Of a stretch of DNA of 64,000 nt, positions 25,432-35,278 are shown one piece after another; positions within the stretch are counted from its first letter, which is position 1, and each line of letters opens with the position of its first letter. Source of the stretch: SZUA-368 sp028533045 (GTDB lineage Bacteria; Spirochaetota; Spirochaetia; DSM-2461). The stretch is taken from contig JBNAIG010000049.1 of the NCBI GenBank assembly GCA_050031985.1, positions 1 through 64,000 of the forward strand, written 5' to 3'. Made by a program: the position numbers and the translations under genes. Below the pieces are notes generated by a model, which was not told the DNA's origin, searched no databases, and saw nothing but the letters and a program-made list of their open reading frames with translations.

Positions 25432-28283
25432 CCCTGATTCAGGAAGTGGTTTAATTTCTTTTGGAACCTGGCCATCTTCCCGGCCAGAATAGACAGATCT
25501 TCCCGTTCAAAAAGGCCGGACCGAATGTACTTGTTACAGAGATTTCCGCTGTGGGTGAAGACATCTTCTATCCCCAGGCTTCCGGAAACTCCTTTAAGGG
25601 CATGGGTCGATTGATGGATGGCCTTGAAATCTTTCTTTTCATAGAGCTCTTCCATTTTACCGGGGAAATCCCGGTAGTCTTCCAGATAATCCTTAAGAAG
25701 TTCCAGGAGTAAATGATACTCTCCTCCAAACCGCTCCAGGGTTTCATCCAGGGCAATTCCCGGTATGGGCGGATGTTCCTCGGGACTCTCATTTGAACTG
25801 TCTTCCCGGGAGAGAAAGGGCTCCAGCCACTTCTCCAGAACCCGGTCTATGGCAGGGAGATTGACCGGTTTGGTCAGATAGCCGTCCATGCCGGCTTGGT
25901 AGGCAAGTTTTTTGTCCTCTTCTGTAAAATTTGCCGTTAGGGCGATGATGGGAGTATGTCCTTTATTTTGGTCCTTTTCTCTTTCCCTCTGCAGACGAGC
26001 CATGGTGTAACCGTCCATTCCGGGCATTTGGATATCCAGGAAAACAAGATGGGGTGAGAGCTCATTTATGGCATCCAAACCTTCCCGGCCGCCGGCTGCT
26101 GTAATCACTTCTCCTTTGCGCAGGGCCAGGAGGTCGGCGGCGATTTCACGGTTCAACGGATTGTCATCCACGATGAGGATACGGCTTCCGGGGACGACAG
26201 GATGGCTTTTGCGGGATTGGGCTTCCTCCTCCTTTCCCAATAAAAAAGGCAGCTCAATATAAAACTCCGACCCTTCCCCGGGGGAGCTTTTTACTCCCAT
26301 CATGCCTCCCATGATTTCCACGAGCTGTTTGTTAATCGCCAGACTCAGCCCTATACCGCCCCTTTCCCGTTGGGTTGAGCTATCCAGCTGTCCGAAGGGT
26401 TCGAATATGAGGGCCAGTTTTTCCTCGGGTATCCCAATCCCTTCATCTTTAACAGATATTCTCAGGCGGCAGTTATTTTCGGTCGTCTCTCTTATCTCCG
26501 CTTTTACAGTAACTTTACCCCGGGGGGTGAACTTCAGACCGTTTTTGATGAGATTGAGGATAATTTGACTTATGCGGCTGCGATCTCCTTTGAGATAAGG
26601 GGGGAGGGGGGAAGGGGTTTCGAGGATAAGTTTAATACCGTTAGCCTGAGCCCCATTCATCTGGGAGTCAACCAGTTCCTCTATGAGCCGGGCGGGCGAG
26701 AATATATCGTGTTTTAAAGAGACGGAACTCTGGGTTAAGTCGGTAATGTCCAGGAGTTCGTGGATGCGGTTTAAAAGAAGGGCCGATGAAGCATTCAATT
26801 TGTCAAGAATATTTCTTTGAGCTCGGCCCAGTTCGCTGTGTTCCAGCTGATCCGCCATACCCATAATACCGTTCATCGGGGTAAGCAGTTCATGGCTTAA
26901 GCGGGAAATAATACTATTTTTCATATTTGCCACTTCCCGTTCTCTCTTTTCTTCTCCCAGTTGTTCCTCACGCTCCTTTTCCAATGTGATATTGCGGAAG
27001 ATGCCCTCTACCTGGAGGGGAAAACCATTATGGTCGCTTTTCATCTCTATAATACGGCCTTCCACCCAGATGTAATCGTCCAGGGGGGTAAAGCGGAGCC
27101 TAAAACGGGCGGTATCGACACCGCTGGCTCCCAGTCCCTTCTTGCTGAGGGATGAGAAGAATTGAACCATCTCTTTACGGTCATCTCCATGCACGATTTT
27201 ATTAAAGAAATCCCTTTGGGAGAGGGCGTGTTTATCCACGGGGATTCCCAAAAGGTGGGTGTAGTTCTTGTCAAAGAAGGTCATGCCCAGTTCCCGATCC
27301 CAGCTCCAGGGGACGAAGTTGCTTGCGATGAAGGATTGGTCAAGTCTTCGATTCTGCTGTATCATATCATCAATATCCGTAAGAGAAGCCAGAAAGAGGT
27401 CTTCTTCTCCCTCTTTGGTGCTGAAGGTCCCGTCAAAACGGAACCATTTTTCCCTATCCTTATAATTCAGTTTTAAGTCGACCGGGAGATTTATTGCCTT
27501 TTTGGCTTTTAAATCTTCCACTATACCCCTTGCCATATTCAGGTCATCCGGGCTTATCAGGTTATCTACGAGAGTCTGAAGGGGGATATTGTCTATATTT
27601 TGATCGATAGCCAGTAGCTGGTAGAAGGAGTTGTTGGCCAGAATCCTGTCCTCTTTTAAATCCATGAGAAAGAGGCCCAAGCGAGATTCGCGGGTGAGAA
27701 TCTCCATGTATTTACTGTTTTTCTCCTTCTCTTCCCTATCTTCCAGGCGAAACCGGAGATTCCGGAAGGACAGGTAGGCGCTTATCCCCAGTGAGAGACA
27801 GAGGAAAATATAATTAAAGAAGTGATTCCACAAACTATAATAGGCGGAGGCGCTGATGTCGACCCCCTTAAGCAGGATGAGAGCTCCCATGAAAGAGAGG
27901 AAAAGGAGCCATCCCGCCATAACAGTTAAGAGAATGGTACCATAATTTTTACGGTTGTTCAGAAATTGGGCTGCCGTAACGAGCATGAGGGAGAGACCTA
28001 ACTCAACATAAAGCTGATTTCTATAGAGCCTGTTCTGAAAGAAGAGAAAGAGGAGAAGAAAGAGAAAGGGATAGAGGTTTACCAGATAGGCTGTCCTGAA
28101 ATAGGGCCGGGTATGGTGCCGTCGTAAAGGAAGATAGACCAGAAGGGCGTACAGAAAAGTTGATGAGGCGGAGATGATGAGGGGAATGCGATAGCTGCCG
28201 TACTGAATGGTAAAAAGAGTGTGAATGAGGAGGGCTGTTAGTGTGAAACGGCGGAATATGCTTTCGCTTTTTCCGGTGGACAT
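25428..28283 (-). CDS. Hybrid sensor histidine kinase with receiver and HPt
   Basis: A 951-residue inner-membrane hybrid kinase. Order: about six N-terminal helices (about 12-180), two PAS-like domains (about 190-310 and 315-445), HisKA with the phosphorylated His in SRLSHELLTPMNG (about 460), HATPase (about 570-685, with DEGIGIP and GGIGLSLAI), receiver (about 700-825, with Asp in VFLDIQMPGMDG), and a C-terminal HPt (about 860-945, with His in STHALKGVSG). The relay must pass to a separate response regulator not seen here. It begins three bases after the PhnD-like GGDEF gene, strongly suggesting that the two act in one pathway. Confidence 0.92.
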   Translation of the reverse strand: MSTGKSESIFRRFTLTALLIHTLFTIQYGSYRIPLIISASSTFLYALLVYLPLRRHHTRPYFRTAYLVNLYPFLFLLLFLFFQNRLYRNQLYVELGLSLMLVTAAQFLNNRKNYGTILLTVMAGWLLFLSFMGALILLKGVDISASAYYSLWNHFFNYIFLCLSLGISAYLSFRNLRFRLEDREEKEKNSKYMEILTRESRLGLFLMDLKEDRILANNSFYQLLAIDQNIDNIPLQTLVDNLISPDDLNMARGIVEDLKAKKAINLPVDLKLNYKDREKWFRFDGTFSTKEGEEDLFLASLTDIDDMIQQNRRLDQSFIASNFVPWSWDRELGMTFFDKNYTHLLGIPVDKHALSQRDFFNKIVHGDDRKEMVQFFSSLSKKGLGASGVDTARFRLRFTPLDDYIWVEGRIIEMKSDHNGFPLQVEGIFRNITLEKEREEQLGEEKREREVANMKNSIISRLSHELLTPMNGIMGMADQLEHSELGRAQRNILDKLNASSALLLNRIHELLDITDLTQSSVSLKHDIFSPARLIEELVDSQMNGAQANGIKLILETPSPLPPYLKGDRSRISQIILNLIKNGLKFTPRGKVTVKAEIRETTENNCRLRISVKDEGIGIPEEKLALIFEPFGQLDSSTQRERGGIGLSLAINKQLVEIMGGMMGVKSSPGEGSEFYIELPFLLGKEEEAQSRKSHPVVPGSRILIVDDNPLNREIAADLLALRKGEVITAAGGREGLDAINELSPHLVFLDIQMPGMDGYTMARLQREREKDQNKGHTPIIALTANFTEEDKKLAYQAGMDGYLTKPVNLPAIDRVLEKWLEPFLSREDSSNESPEEHPPIPGIALDETLERFGGEYHLLLELLKDYLEDYRDFPGKMEELYEKKDFKAIHQSTHALKGVSGSLGIEDVFTHSGNLCNKYIRSGLFEREDLSILAGKMARFQKKLNHFLNQG

Positions 28284-28286
28284 ATT

Positions 28287-29861
28287 CTAATCTCCCCGGT
28301 AAATGCGGTAACGGCCCTTACCCTGATCTTTTGCCTCATACAGAGCCTGGTCGGCTTTCTTTAGCAGTTCTTCCAGGTCTCCTCCCTGTTCGGGGAAAAA
28401 ACTGATTCCTATGCTGACTCCTATTATTATTTCCGTCTCCATAATAAAATAGGGGTGGGAGAGCTCGTTAAGTAGACGTCGGGCGACTTTATCAAATCCG
28501 TCATCCTGTTCCACATCCTGTATGAGAGCTACGAATTCATCACCTCCTATGCGGGCGCAGAGGTCGCTTTTACGCATCTGTTTAATGAGCCTTCGGCCTA
28601 CTTCCTGAAGAAGGAGATCTCCCGCTTCGTGGCCGTATGTGTCGTTAACAGGTTTAAAATAGTCCAGATCTAAATAGTAGATGGCCATGCGGCATCCTCG
28701 TCTCCGGCACAGTTCCAGGGTTTTTTCGGCAAATTCCTGAAAGTAGCGGCGGTTGGGCAACTGCGTCAGAGGGTCGTGTGTTGCCATCTTCCTCATGGTC
28801 TCTTCCGATATCTTAAGTTTTCTGTTAAGTGTCAGAATGTAAAGAACTATGCTGATTAAGAAGAATATGGTGAGACATATAAGGATAATCCATAGAAGGT
28901 ATTGAGAGAGGACATCGAAGAATTTGATGGATTCCGATGACTGATAGGGGCCAATTTTCAGTTCAAAAAAGCTGTCGTGGACAGTCTGGTAGTTCAGGGG
29001 GATCGTCCAGCCTCTAATGGAGGCGGCTTGGGCGGCCTTGCTTTCGGCGGGTAGGGATATGAGTTCGGTGGCAACTCTTTCGGCCAAGTGGTTAGGGGTA
29101 TGGGCCAGTTTGGAGAGGGGCCATTCCGGATAGAGACGGGTGCTGAGGAGGTAGGGAAAGTCCTGGTCCCGGAAACTTCTATTCAGGTCTTCAAGGAAAA
29201 CCAGCTTGTAATCGTTGAGACTGATCCGTCCCTCCGAGGCCATTCGTTCCAGAGTGTCCGTTCGGACTGTTCCCGCATCGTAAAGGCCGTCTCTTACGGC
29301 ATAGACTACTTCATCGTGGGAGGCGAGGAAGCCTATTTGGTCAAAGTAAGTATCCGGTGTAATGTTCCGGGCGGCCATTTCCCTCCAAAGGGCAATCCAT
29401 CCGCCCAGGGAGGACCGGTCGACTGCGGCCAGCTCTTTCTGTTTCAAGTCGGTTATGCTATTAAGATCGATGCGGTCGGCCCGGGTAAAAAGAACTCCCC
29501 CAAAGTAGGTAAAACTTTCTCCCAGGATATCATTCTTCATAGTCACAATACGGCTGACGTCATAGCGGGAAGCCAAATCGACATAACTCGCCGTGTTGGT
29601 CAGGATAAAGTCGACCTTCTTCATACGAATCGTCTCATCCATCTCATCGAAGGGGACGGGGATGATAGAAAAGTCATATCCTTCTATTTTTTCGTTGAGG
29701 TAGTCTGCCGTAGCTGACCATTTTTCCAGGGTTATCTTTTCGCCTCGCTTGGCAAGAACTCCTATCTGGACGTCCCTGTTCTGTGCGCAGAGTAAAGCGG
29801 GTAACAGGAGAATTAACAATAAGTAAAGGGGCTTATTCCTCATGGTATTAATTATATTCAT
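28287..29861 (-). CDS. PhnD-like sensor with GGDEF domain
   Basis: A 524-residue diguanylate cyclase. A signal sequence or first helix (about 8-26), a periplasmic PhnD/phosphonate-binding-like domain (about 30-290, IGVLAKRGEKITLEKW then TNTASYVDL), a membrane helix (about 325-350) and a GGDEF domain (about 365-520). The active site IGGDEF is intact, and RKSD five residues upstream gives the product-inhibition site. It probably makes c-di-GMP when the outer domain binds an anion or small ligand. GGGAG lies before the start. The next gene on the strand is a hybrid kinase. Confidence 0.92.
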   Translation of the reverse strand: MNIINTMRNKPLYLLLILLLPALLCAQNRDVQIGVLAKRGEKITLEKWSATADYLNEKIEGYDFSIIPVPFDEMDETIRMKKVDFILTNTASYVDLASRYDVSRIVTMKNDILGESFTYFGGVLFTRADRIDLNSITDLKQKELAAVDRSSLGGWIALWREMAARNITPDTYFDQIGFLASHDEVVYAVRDGLYDAGTVRTDTLERMASEGRISLNDYKLVFLEDLNRSFRDQDFPYLLSTRLYPEWPLSKLAHTPNHLAERVATELISLPAESKAAQAASIRGWTIPLNYQTVHDSFFELKIGPYQSSESIKFFDVLSQYLLWIILICLTIFFLISIVLYILTLNRKLKISEETMRKMATHDPLTQLPNRRYFQEFAEKTLELCRRRGCRMAIYYLDLDYFKPVNDTYGHEAGDLLLQEVGRRLIKQMRKSDLCARIGGDEFVALIQDVEQDDGFDKVARRLLNELSHPYFIMETEIIIGVSIGISFFPEQGGDLEELLKKADQALYEAKDQGKGRYRIYRGD

Positions 29862-29890
29862 TGAGAGACTCCCGTCAAATTTACAAGCAC

Positions 29891-29919
29891 TTTACTGGAT
29901 TTGCCCGAGAGAATATGTT
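29891..29919 (+). promoter_or_regulatory. Promoter of CoA-binding protein gene (near-leaderless)
   Basis: TTTACT at 29891-29896, a 17-base spacer and TATGTT at 29914-29919, then eleven AT-rich bases to ATG 29931 without a ribosome binding site. Confidence 0.5.
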
Positions 29920-29930
29920 ATTGTTAATAT

Positions 29931-30293
29931 ATGGAAAAGAAAACGTTAGTGATTGGGGCTTCGGAAAAGCCCGAAAGATACGCCTTTAAGGCCATAACAA
30001 AATTGCGCTCCCATGGTCATCCCGTTGAGGCTCTGGCACTCAAACCGGGTAAAGTGGGAGATGTGGAATTCATAACCAAACAGACTCCCCTGGATAATAT
30101 TGATACGGTAACCCTTTATGTAGGGCCCCGGAATCAGCCGGCCTATTATGACTATGTGAAATCGCTCAGTCCCAGAAGGGTTCTTTTTAATCCGGGAACG
30201 GAAAATTCCGAATTCCGGGAATTGTTGAAAAATGAAGGAATTGAGGTGATGGAAGCCTGCACTCTGGTTCTTTTAAGTACGAATCAGTATTAG
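29931..30293 (+). CDS. CoA-binding domain protein
   Basis: A 120-residue single Rossmann-like domain of the CoA_binding_2 family (YccU group). The start KKTLVIGASEKPERYA and the end (GIEVMEACTLVLL) are typical; the central LYVGPRNQPAYYDYV is also conserved in the group. The family binds CoA or a related nucleotide; its cellular role is not established. No ribosome binding site precedes the ATG. Confidence 0.85.
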   Translation: MEKKTLVIGASEKPERYAFKAITKLRSHGHPVEALALKPGKVGDVEFITKQTPLDNIDTVTLYVGPRNQPAYYDYVKSLSPRRVLFNPGTENSEFRELLKNEGIEVMEACTLVLLSTNQY

Positions 30294-30387
30294 GATAAGG
30301 CTTTTTGGAAAGGACGGGGCAAATCCTCTTGACTTAGTAGGGGTAAATTTACGAGAATAAAACTATTCAAAAAATCAGAGGAAGATC

Positions 30388-30591
30388 ATGACCGATTGTG
30401 AATGTTTAGCAGGTTGCCCTTTTTTTAACGGGAACAACGACGAAGAGATGAAGAATAAATATTGTAAGAACAATAATCTGAACTGCGCCCGCTATATGGT
30501 CTTCAATTCCTGCGGTAAGGATAAAGTTCCTGCCGATTTAGCTCCCGACGATAAAACTACAGCCTACGTAATTATCGCCGAGAACGGTTAG
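30388..30591 (+). CDS. Small cysteine-rich protein (CPFF motif)
   Basis: A 67-residue protein with six cysteines at about 4, 6, 10, 26, 33 and 42: C-x-C-x3-CPFF near the start, then YCKNN, NCARYMVF and a late VPADLAPDD. From memory this arrangement recurs in short unnamed bacterial proteins and as a domain end in some signalling proteins; no function is known to me. The cysteines suggest metal binding. AGAGGAAG lies just before the ATG and the reading frame is isolated, so it is probably a real gene. Confidence 0.65.
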   Translation: MTDCECLAGCPFFNGNNDEEMKNKYCKNNNLNCARYMVFNSCGKDKVPADLAPDDKTTAYVIIAENG

Positions 30592-30638
30592 TTCGGCTTA
30601 TTAAGGGCAGGTTTTCCGGCCCCATGAAAAGTTCCCCC

Positions 30639-31913
30639 CTAATAATAGCGTAGCAAAATATATCCGTAACAAATAAGCAGACTAAACAGTGTCATGGGAA
30701 TCCCGTATTTCAGATAGCTCATAAAGCTTAGGGGAATGTTGTTTTTTCGGGCAAAACCGAACATGATTACATTCGCCGAGGCTCCCACCAAAGTACTGTT
30801 ACCTCCCAGGCAGGCCCCCAGGGAGAGACTCCACCAGAGGGGATTTATCGTTGCAGCGTCCTGACCGCTCCCCACTAGCTTAACCACGGGAATAAAGGTC
30901 GCTACCAGGGGAATATTGTCCAGAATCCCCGAGAAGACCCCTGAAAATCCCAGAAGGAGTGTGCTGGTCTCTTTCATCCGCCCCTGAGTCAGCCTTATCA
31001 TCCAATCGGCCAGACCGTCGATTATTCCGGCATACTCCAGAACACCCACCATAATAAAGAGTCCGATGAAGAAAAGAATCGTATCCCACTCTACGTGACG
31101 GAGAAGTTCTTCCATGTCGCTGTCGGACCAGATTATGAGAACACAGGCCCCTATCAGGGCGATGACACTCGGTTCGGTTTCCAGGATTCCATGAAGGAGG
31201 AAGCCCAGTATCACTCCTCCCAGAACGGTGAGGGATTTTATCATGAGAGGCCGGTTGTGAATCATTTTTGATTCGTCCATAAGAAGAATCCTGTTTCGGT
31301 TTTCCCGGGATACCACCAGGGTGGAACGGAATATTCCCAGAAGGATGAGAATGGTTCCCGCTGAGATTATCAAAATAACCGGAGCCGCATTGGCGAGAAA
31401 GTCCGTAAAGGAGAGGTGGGCTGCGGAGCCTATCATAATATTGGGCGGGTCTCCTATGAGTGTGGCTGTTCCCCCGATATTGGACGCTAATATTTCGGTG
31501 ATGATGAAGGGCAGGGCGTCTATTTCCATCTGGGTGGTAAGAAGGAGGGTCACCGGGGATATTAGCAGCACGGTGGTAACGTTATCCAGGAGGGCGGAAA
31601 AAAAGGCGGTTATGAGAAACAGGACAACCAGAAATTGACGGGGGTCGGCTTTTACCGCTTTGGCTGCCCGAATGGCTACGAACTCGAAGACACCGCACTG
31701 TTCGGTTATTTTGACAATGAGCATCATTCCCATAAGCAGGAAGATGACGTTGGTGTCTATGTGCTCCACCGCTTCGTGGTAGGGGATGAAGTGGAAAACC
31801 AGGTAGAGCCCGGCACCCAGAAGAACCGCGATGGCTTTGTTTACCTTTTCCGTAACGAAAAGTATATAAATGGTGATAAAAATCACCAGTGCAAGAATGG
31901 TGTGTATATTCAT
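30639..31913 (-). CDS. ArsB/NhaD-type ion transporter
   Basis: A 424-residue inner-membrane protein with 10 to 12 helices, of the ion transporter superfamily (ArsB/NhaD/P-protein). The two inverted signature regions are visible: DNVTTVLLISP with NIGGTATLIGDPPN (about 110-165) and SGILDNIPLVATF with CLGGNSTLVGASAN (about 320-400). Members move sodium, arsenite or organic anions. Its start shares one base with the stop of the IIA-CBS gene, so the two are translationally coupled, which suggests that the PTS-linked protein controls this transporter. The ion is unknown. Confidence 0.88.
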   Translation of the reverse strand: MNIHTILALVIFITIYILFVTEKVNKAIAVLLGAGLYLVFHFIPYHEAVEHIDTNVIFLLMGMMLIVKITEQCGVFEFVAIRAAKAVKADPRQFLVVLFLITAFFSALLDNVTTVLLISPVTLLLTTQMEIDALPFIITEILASNIGGTATLIGDPPNIMIGSAAHLSFTDFLANAAPVILIISAGTILILLGIFRSTLVVSRENRNRILLMDESKMIHNRPLMIKSLTVLGGVILGFLLHGILETEPSVIALIGACVLIIWSDSDMEELLRHVEWDTILFFIGLFIMVGVLEYAGIIDGLADWMIRLTQGRMKETSTLLLGFSGVFSGILDNIPLVATFIPVVKLVGSGQDAATINPLWWSLSLGACLGGNSTLVGASANVIMFGFARKNNIPLSFMSYLKYGIPMTLFSLLICYGYILLRYY

Positions 31914-32809
31914 TAGGGCCTCAGCATTTTGTCTATGATTTGGGTAGGGCGAATGACTCCTTTGAATTTATCTCCCGGATTCATAACGAGTAGATGGCGG
32001 CGATTTCCCTTGATCATGAGAAAAAAAAGTTCCGGGTAGCTCGATTCGCTCCTAATCACATAGGGGCGATAGTCCCGCATAAAATCCCCCACTTTAAGCT
32101 CTTCTTCCCGGCTCCAGAAAAATTTGACCGGTTTAAAGTCCTGGATAAGGGAGAGGTCGCTCAGACTAAAGACGTAGTCGGGGAAACCGGCCTTGAGGAG
32201 GTCCACCAGATCCAGTACACCGCAGAGCTTTCCCGTTTTTTTTGATTGGACGGGAAGAAAATAGACCCCGTGCTGCTTCATTAGATCCAGGGCCTTTCCG
32301 ATGCTGGCCTGTTCATCAATTATGGGCCATGGTGCGGCCAGGTCGGAGGCGTTGAGGGTTCGGCCGGTGAGGTGACAGGTCTCATTGATGAGGTTCAGGA
32401 GCTCGGAGGGAGTCTTACAATCATCCAGCTTCTTCCGCTCATTCATCATCAACTGGGAAATCTCCTGGAGTATGGCAAGGTAGGTATTTCCCTCATTCCC
32501 GGAGGTGAGGAGGGAGAAAATATAGCGGACATGGTTACCATCGGGAAGTTCCACCGGCTTATTCGTGCGAACAAGAAGAATGTGTACTCCTTCGATTTTG
32601 GGTGAGTGGTTATGGGGTATGGCCGTATCATAACCCACCCAAGTAGAACCGATTTCCTCTCGCTGCTTAAGGAGAGCCAGGGCTTCTCTCCTGCTTAGAT
32701 GAGCTTTTCTTTCAAATTCCCCGGAGAGGAATTTCAGCGCCTCTTCCCAGTTGGAAAAGTCCCGGTCCATGAAGAGGGCGTTTTCGCTAAGGTATTTTTT
32801 AAACGGCAT
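31913..32809 (-). CDS. PTS IIA(Ntr/Fru)-like protein fused to CBS domains
   Basis: A 298-residue protein. Residues about 1-150 are a type-2 PTS IIA domain with the phosphorylatable His in DTAIPHNH (about 68); residues about 155-295 form a CBS pair. There is no IIB or IIC sugar channel. I chose ATG 32809 (MPFKKYLSENALFM); an opening further upstream lies inside the CBS gene. It sits between a CBS-pair protein and an ArsB/NhaD-type transporter, so it is likely a regulator of that transporter that reads PTS phosphorylation and nucleotides. Confidence 0.88.
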   Translation of the reverse strand: MPFKKYLSENALFMDRDFSNWEEALKFLSGEFERKAHLSRREALALLKQREEIGSTWVGYDTAIPHNHSPKIEGVHILLVRTNKPVELPDGNHVRYIFSLLTSGNEGNTYLAILQEISQLMMNERKKLDDCKTPSELLNLINETCHLTGRTLNASDLAAPWPIIDEQASIGKALDLMKQHGVYFLPVQSKKTGKLCGVLDLVDLLKAGFPDYVFSLSDLSLIQDFKPVKFFWSREEELKVGDFMRDYRPYVIRSESSYPELFFLMIKGNRRHLLVMNPGDKFKGVIRPTQIIDKMLRP

Positions 32810-33254
32810 AAAGATGCTCCCTTTCGCTGGAGGGAAGGAGTTTGAGCAGCCTGTCCGCCGATATTTCTCCCAATAGATGCCCCTTCCTGTCCAGAAGGGG
32901 AAGGTGGTTTGTTTCGTATTGCACAAAAATAGCCAACCCTTCTGAAAGAGTGTGACCCGCTTGGAGGAAGGGGAAAGGGGATTGGAGTATTTTGTTTCCC
33001 CGAGCCCGGGATAAACGTTCTTCTATGAAGAGCTCTTGTCCTCCGCTAACCGTCCCGTAGAGAGGTGCGAGAAATTCGAGAATCCGACATTTAGTCAGAA
33101 CTCCCTGAAGCCGATTTTCCCTGTCGACAAAATAAAAGTTGTGAATCTTCCAGTTCTCCCTTAGGGGGAGGAGAAGATCGTAAAGGCTGGCGTCCATGGG
33201 AAAGGTTATTGTTTCCCTGGGGGTAATTAATTCGGTGAGTTCCGTGTTTTTCAT
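32799..33254 (-). CDS. CBS domain-pair protein
   Basis: A 151-residue protein made only of two CBS motifs (about 1-65 and 85-145), recognised from IHNFYFVDRENRLQGVLT and NHLPLLDRKGHLLGEIS. CBS pairs bind adenine nucleotides and act as energy or ion sensors. AAAGGAAAAG precedes the ATG, and it overlaps the IIA-CBS gene by 11 bases, so the two CBS proteins may work as one complex. Confidence 0.85.
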   Translation of the reverse strand: MKNTELTELITPRETITFPMDASLYDLLLPLRENWKIHNFYFVDRENRLQGVLTKCRILEFLAPLYGTVSGGQELFIEERLSRARGNKILQSPFPFLQAGHTLSEGLAIFVQYETNHLPLLDRKGHLLGEISADRLLKLLPSSEREHLYAV

Positions 33255-33297
33255 ATTCTTTTCCTTTTCTAATCTTTAGGTTTGAGAGTGATTAAGA

Positions 33298-33633
33298 TTA
33301 AAAAGGGGCGGGCGGGGCTCTTAGGGAAGGGGAGGTTTTCTTAATTGGTGAAAGGGGAAGGCCGGGGAGATGGTTAATTCTCTGTCCCGATTGGGAAAGG
33401 CTGACTTTTAACTGGCCGGAGAGGGCAAAAAGGAGAGGACTCTCTTCGTTGCCTGTCTCCTCTTCCTCTTCTTCCAGCTCTCCCTCGGTCTGAATTTGTA
33501 GGGGAAGGGGTGAGTTCTCACTTATTCTCTGGAAAGAGGGCCCCCCTGTCTCTATGATTTTTATAGCCGGGGTTATTTCCCAAACAAGGAGGAGGGCGGG
33601 TAGAAGAAGAAAGGTCTGAATCAGCTTTCTCAT
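33298..33633 (-). CDS. Small secreted protein, unknown
   Basis: A 111-residue protein with a clear N-terminal signal helix (about 3-20), an acidic run of glutamates (about 52-60) and a proline- and serine-rich end. No family recognised. A promoter (33645-33673) ends eleven bases before the ATG, which supports a real gene. It lies upstream of the CBS operon on the same strand. Confidence 0.5.
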   Translation of the reverse strand: MRKLIQTFLLLPALLLVWEITPAIKIIETGGPSFQRISENSPLPLQIQTEGELEEEEEETGNEESPLLFALSGQLKVSLSQSGQRINHLPGLPLSPIKKTSPSLRAPPAPF

Positions 33634-33644
33634 AGGATCAGCCT

Positions 33645-33673
33645 AGTCTATGATGACGGACAAGTCAAGACAA
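33645..33673 (-). promoter_or_regulatory. Promoter of small secreted protein gene
   Basis: On the minus strand: TTGTCT (33673-33668), a 17-base spacer and TAGACT (33650-33645), eleven bases before ATG 33633. Confidence 0.5.
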
Positions 33674-33690
33674 TAAAGGACATTTTGCCA

Positions 33691-34199
33691 TTATTCGGCT
33701 CTTAATTCTTTGGGGAAGTAGGTTGAGAAGCCTAAATAGAGTGCTTCGGTTCCCCTTTTTGAGGCTCCCTTTTCCAGTTGAAAAAGCTTCCCCTTAAAGT
33801 AGAGGCCAAAGTCAGCCTTACTGCGCCGGGGGATTCCCAAGCCTCGTCCTGTCCCCTCCTGATGATATTCGTAAACCCGATAGTTCAGAGCCGTTAAGTC
33901 ATCAAAGGAAAAGCTCTCTTTTTTGTGAAGAAAAATCAGCCCCCGGCGAACAATACAGGATTCGTCTCTTTTATCAAAACTGACCGAACAGCGATAAAAG
34001 CTTCCCAGGAAAAGGAGGGTAGGAGTAAGGATTATGCTGATTTGGCCCGCCCTTGAAGCGAGGGCGAAGTCTTTCACCGAGAAATTGAAGAGGAAGGTGA
34101 GCCCCACGGAGAAAAGCATAAAAAGCAAACTTAAGCGGAGCAGGGGATTCATGGAGAAGACAAGCCGGTTCTCATCGGGCCTTCGCACAGCATAAAAGG

Positions 34200-34203
<4 letters not shown>
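33691..34203 (-). CDS. Membrane protein of unknown function
   Basis: A 170-residue protein with two hydrophobic segments (about 22-40 and 52-70) and a soluble C-terminal part with beta-strand character, like a small PH-like membrane protein. It begins inside the stop codon of oppF (ATGA overlap), so it is the last gene of the Opp operon. No function recognised. Confidence 0.7.
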
Positions 34204-35276
<1,073 letters not shown>

Positions 35277-35278
35277 GA

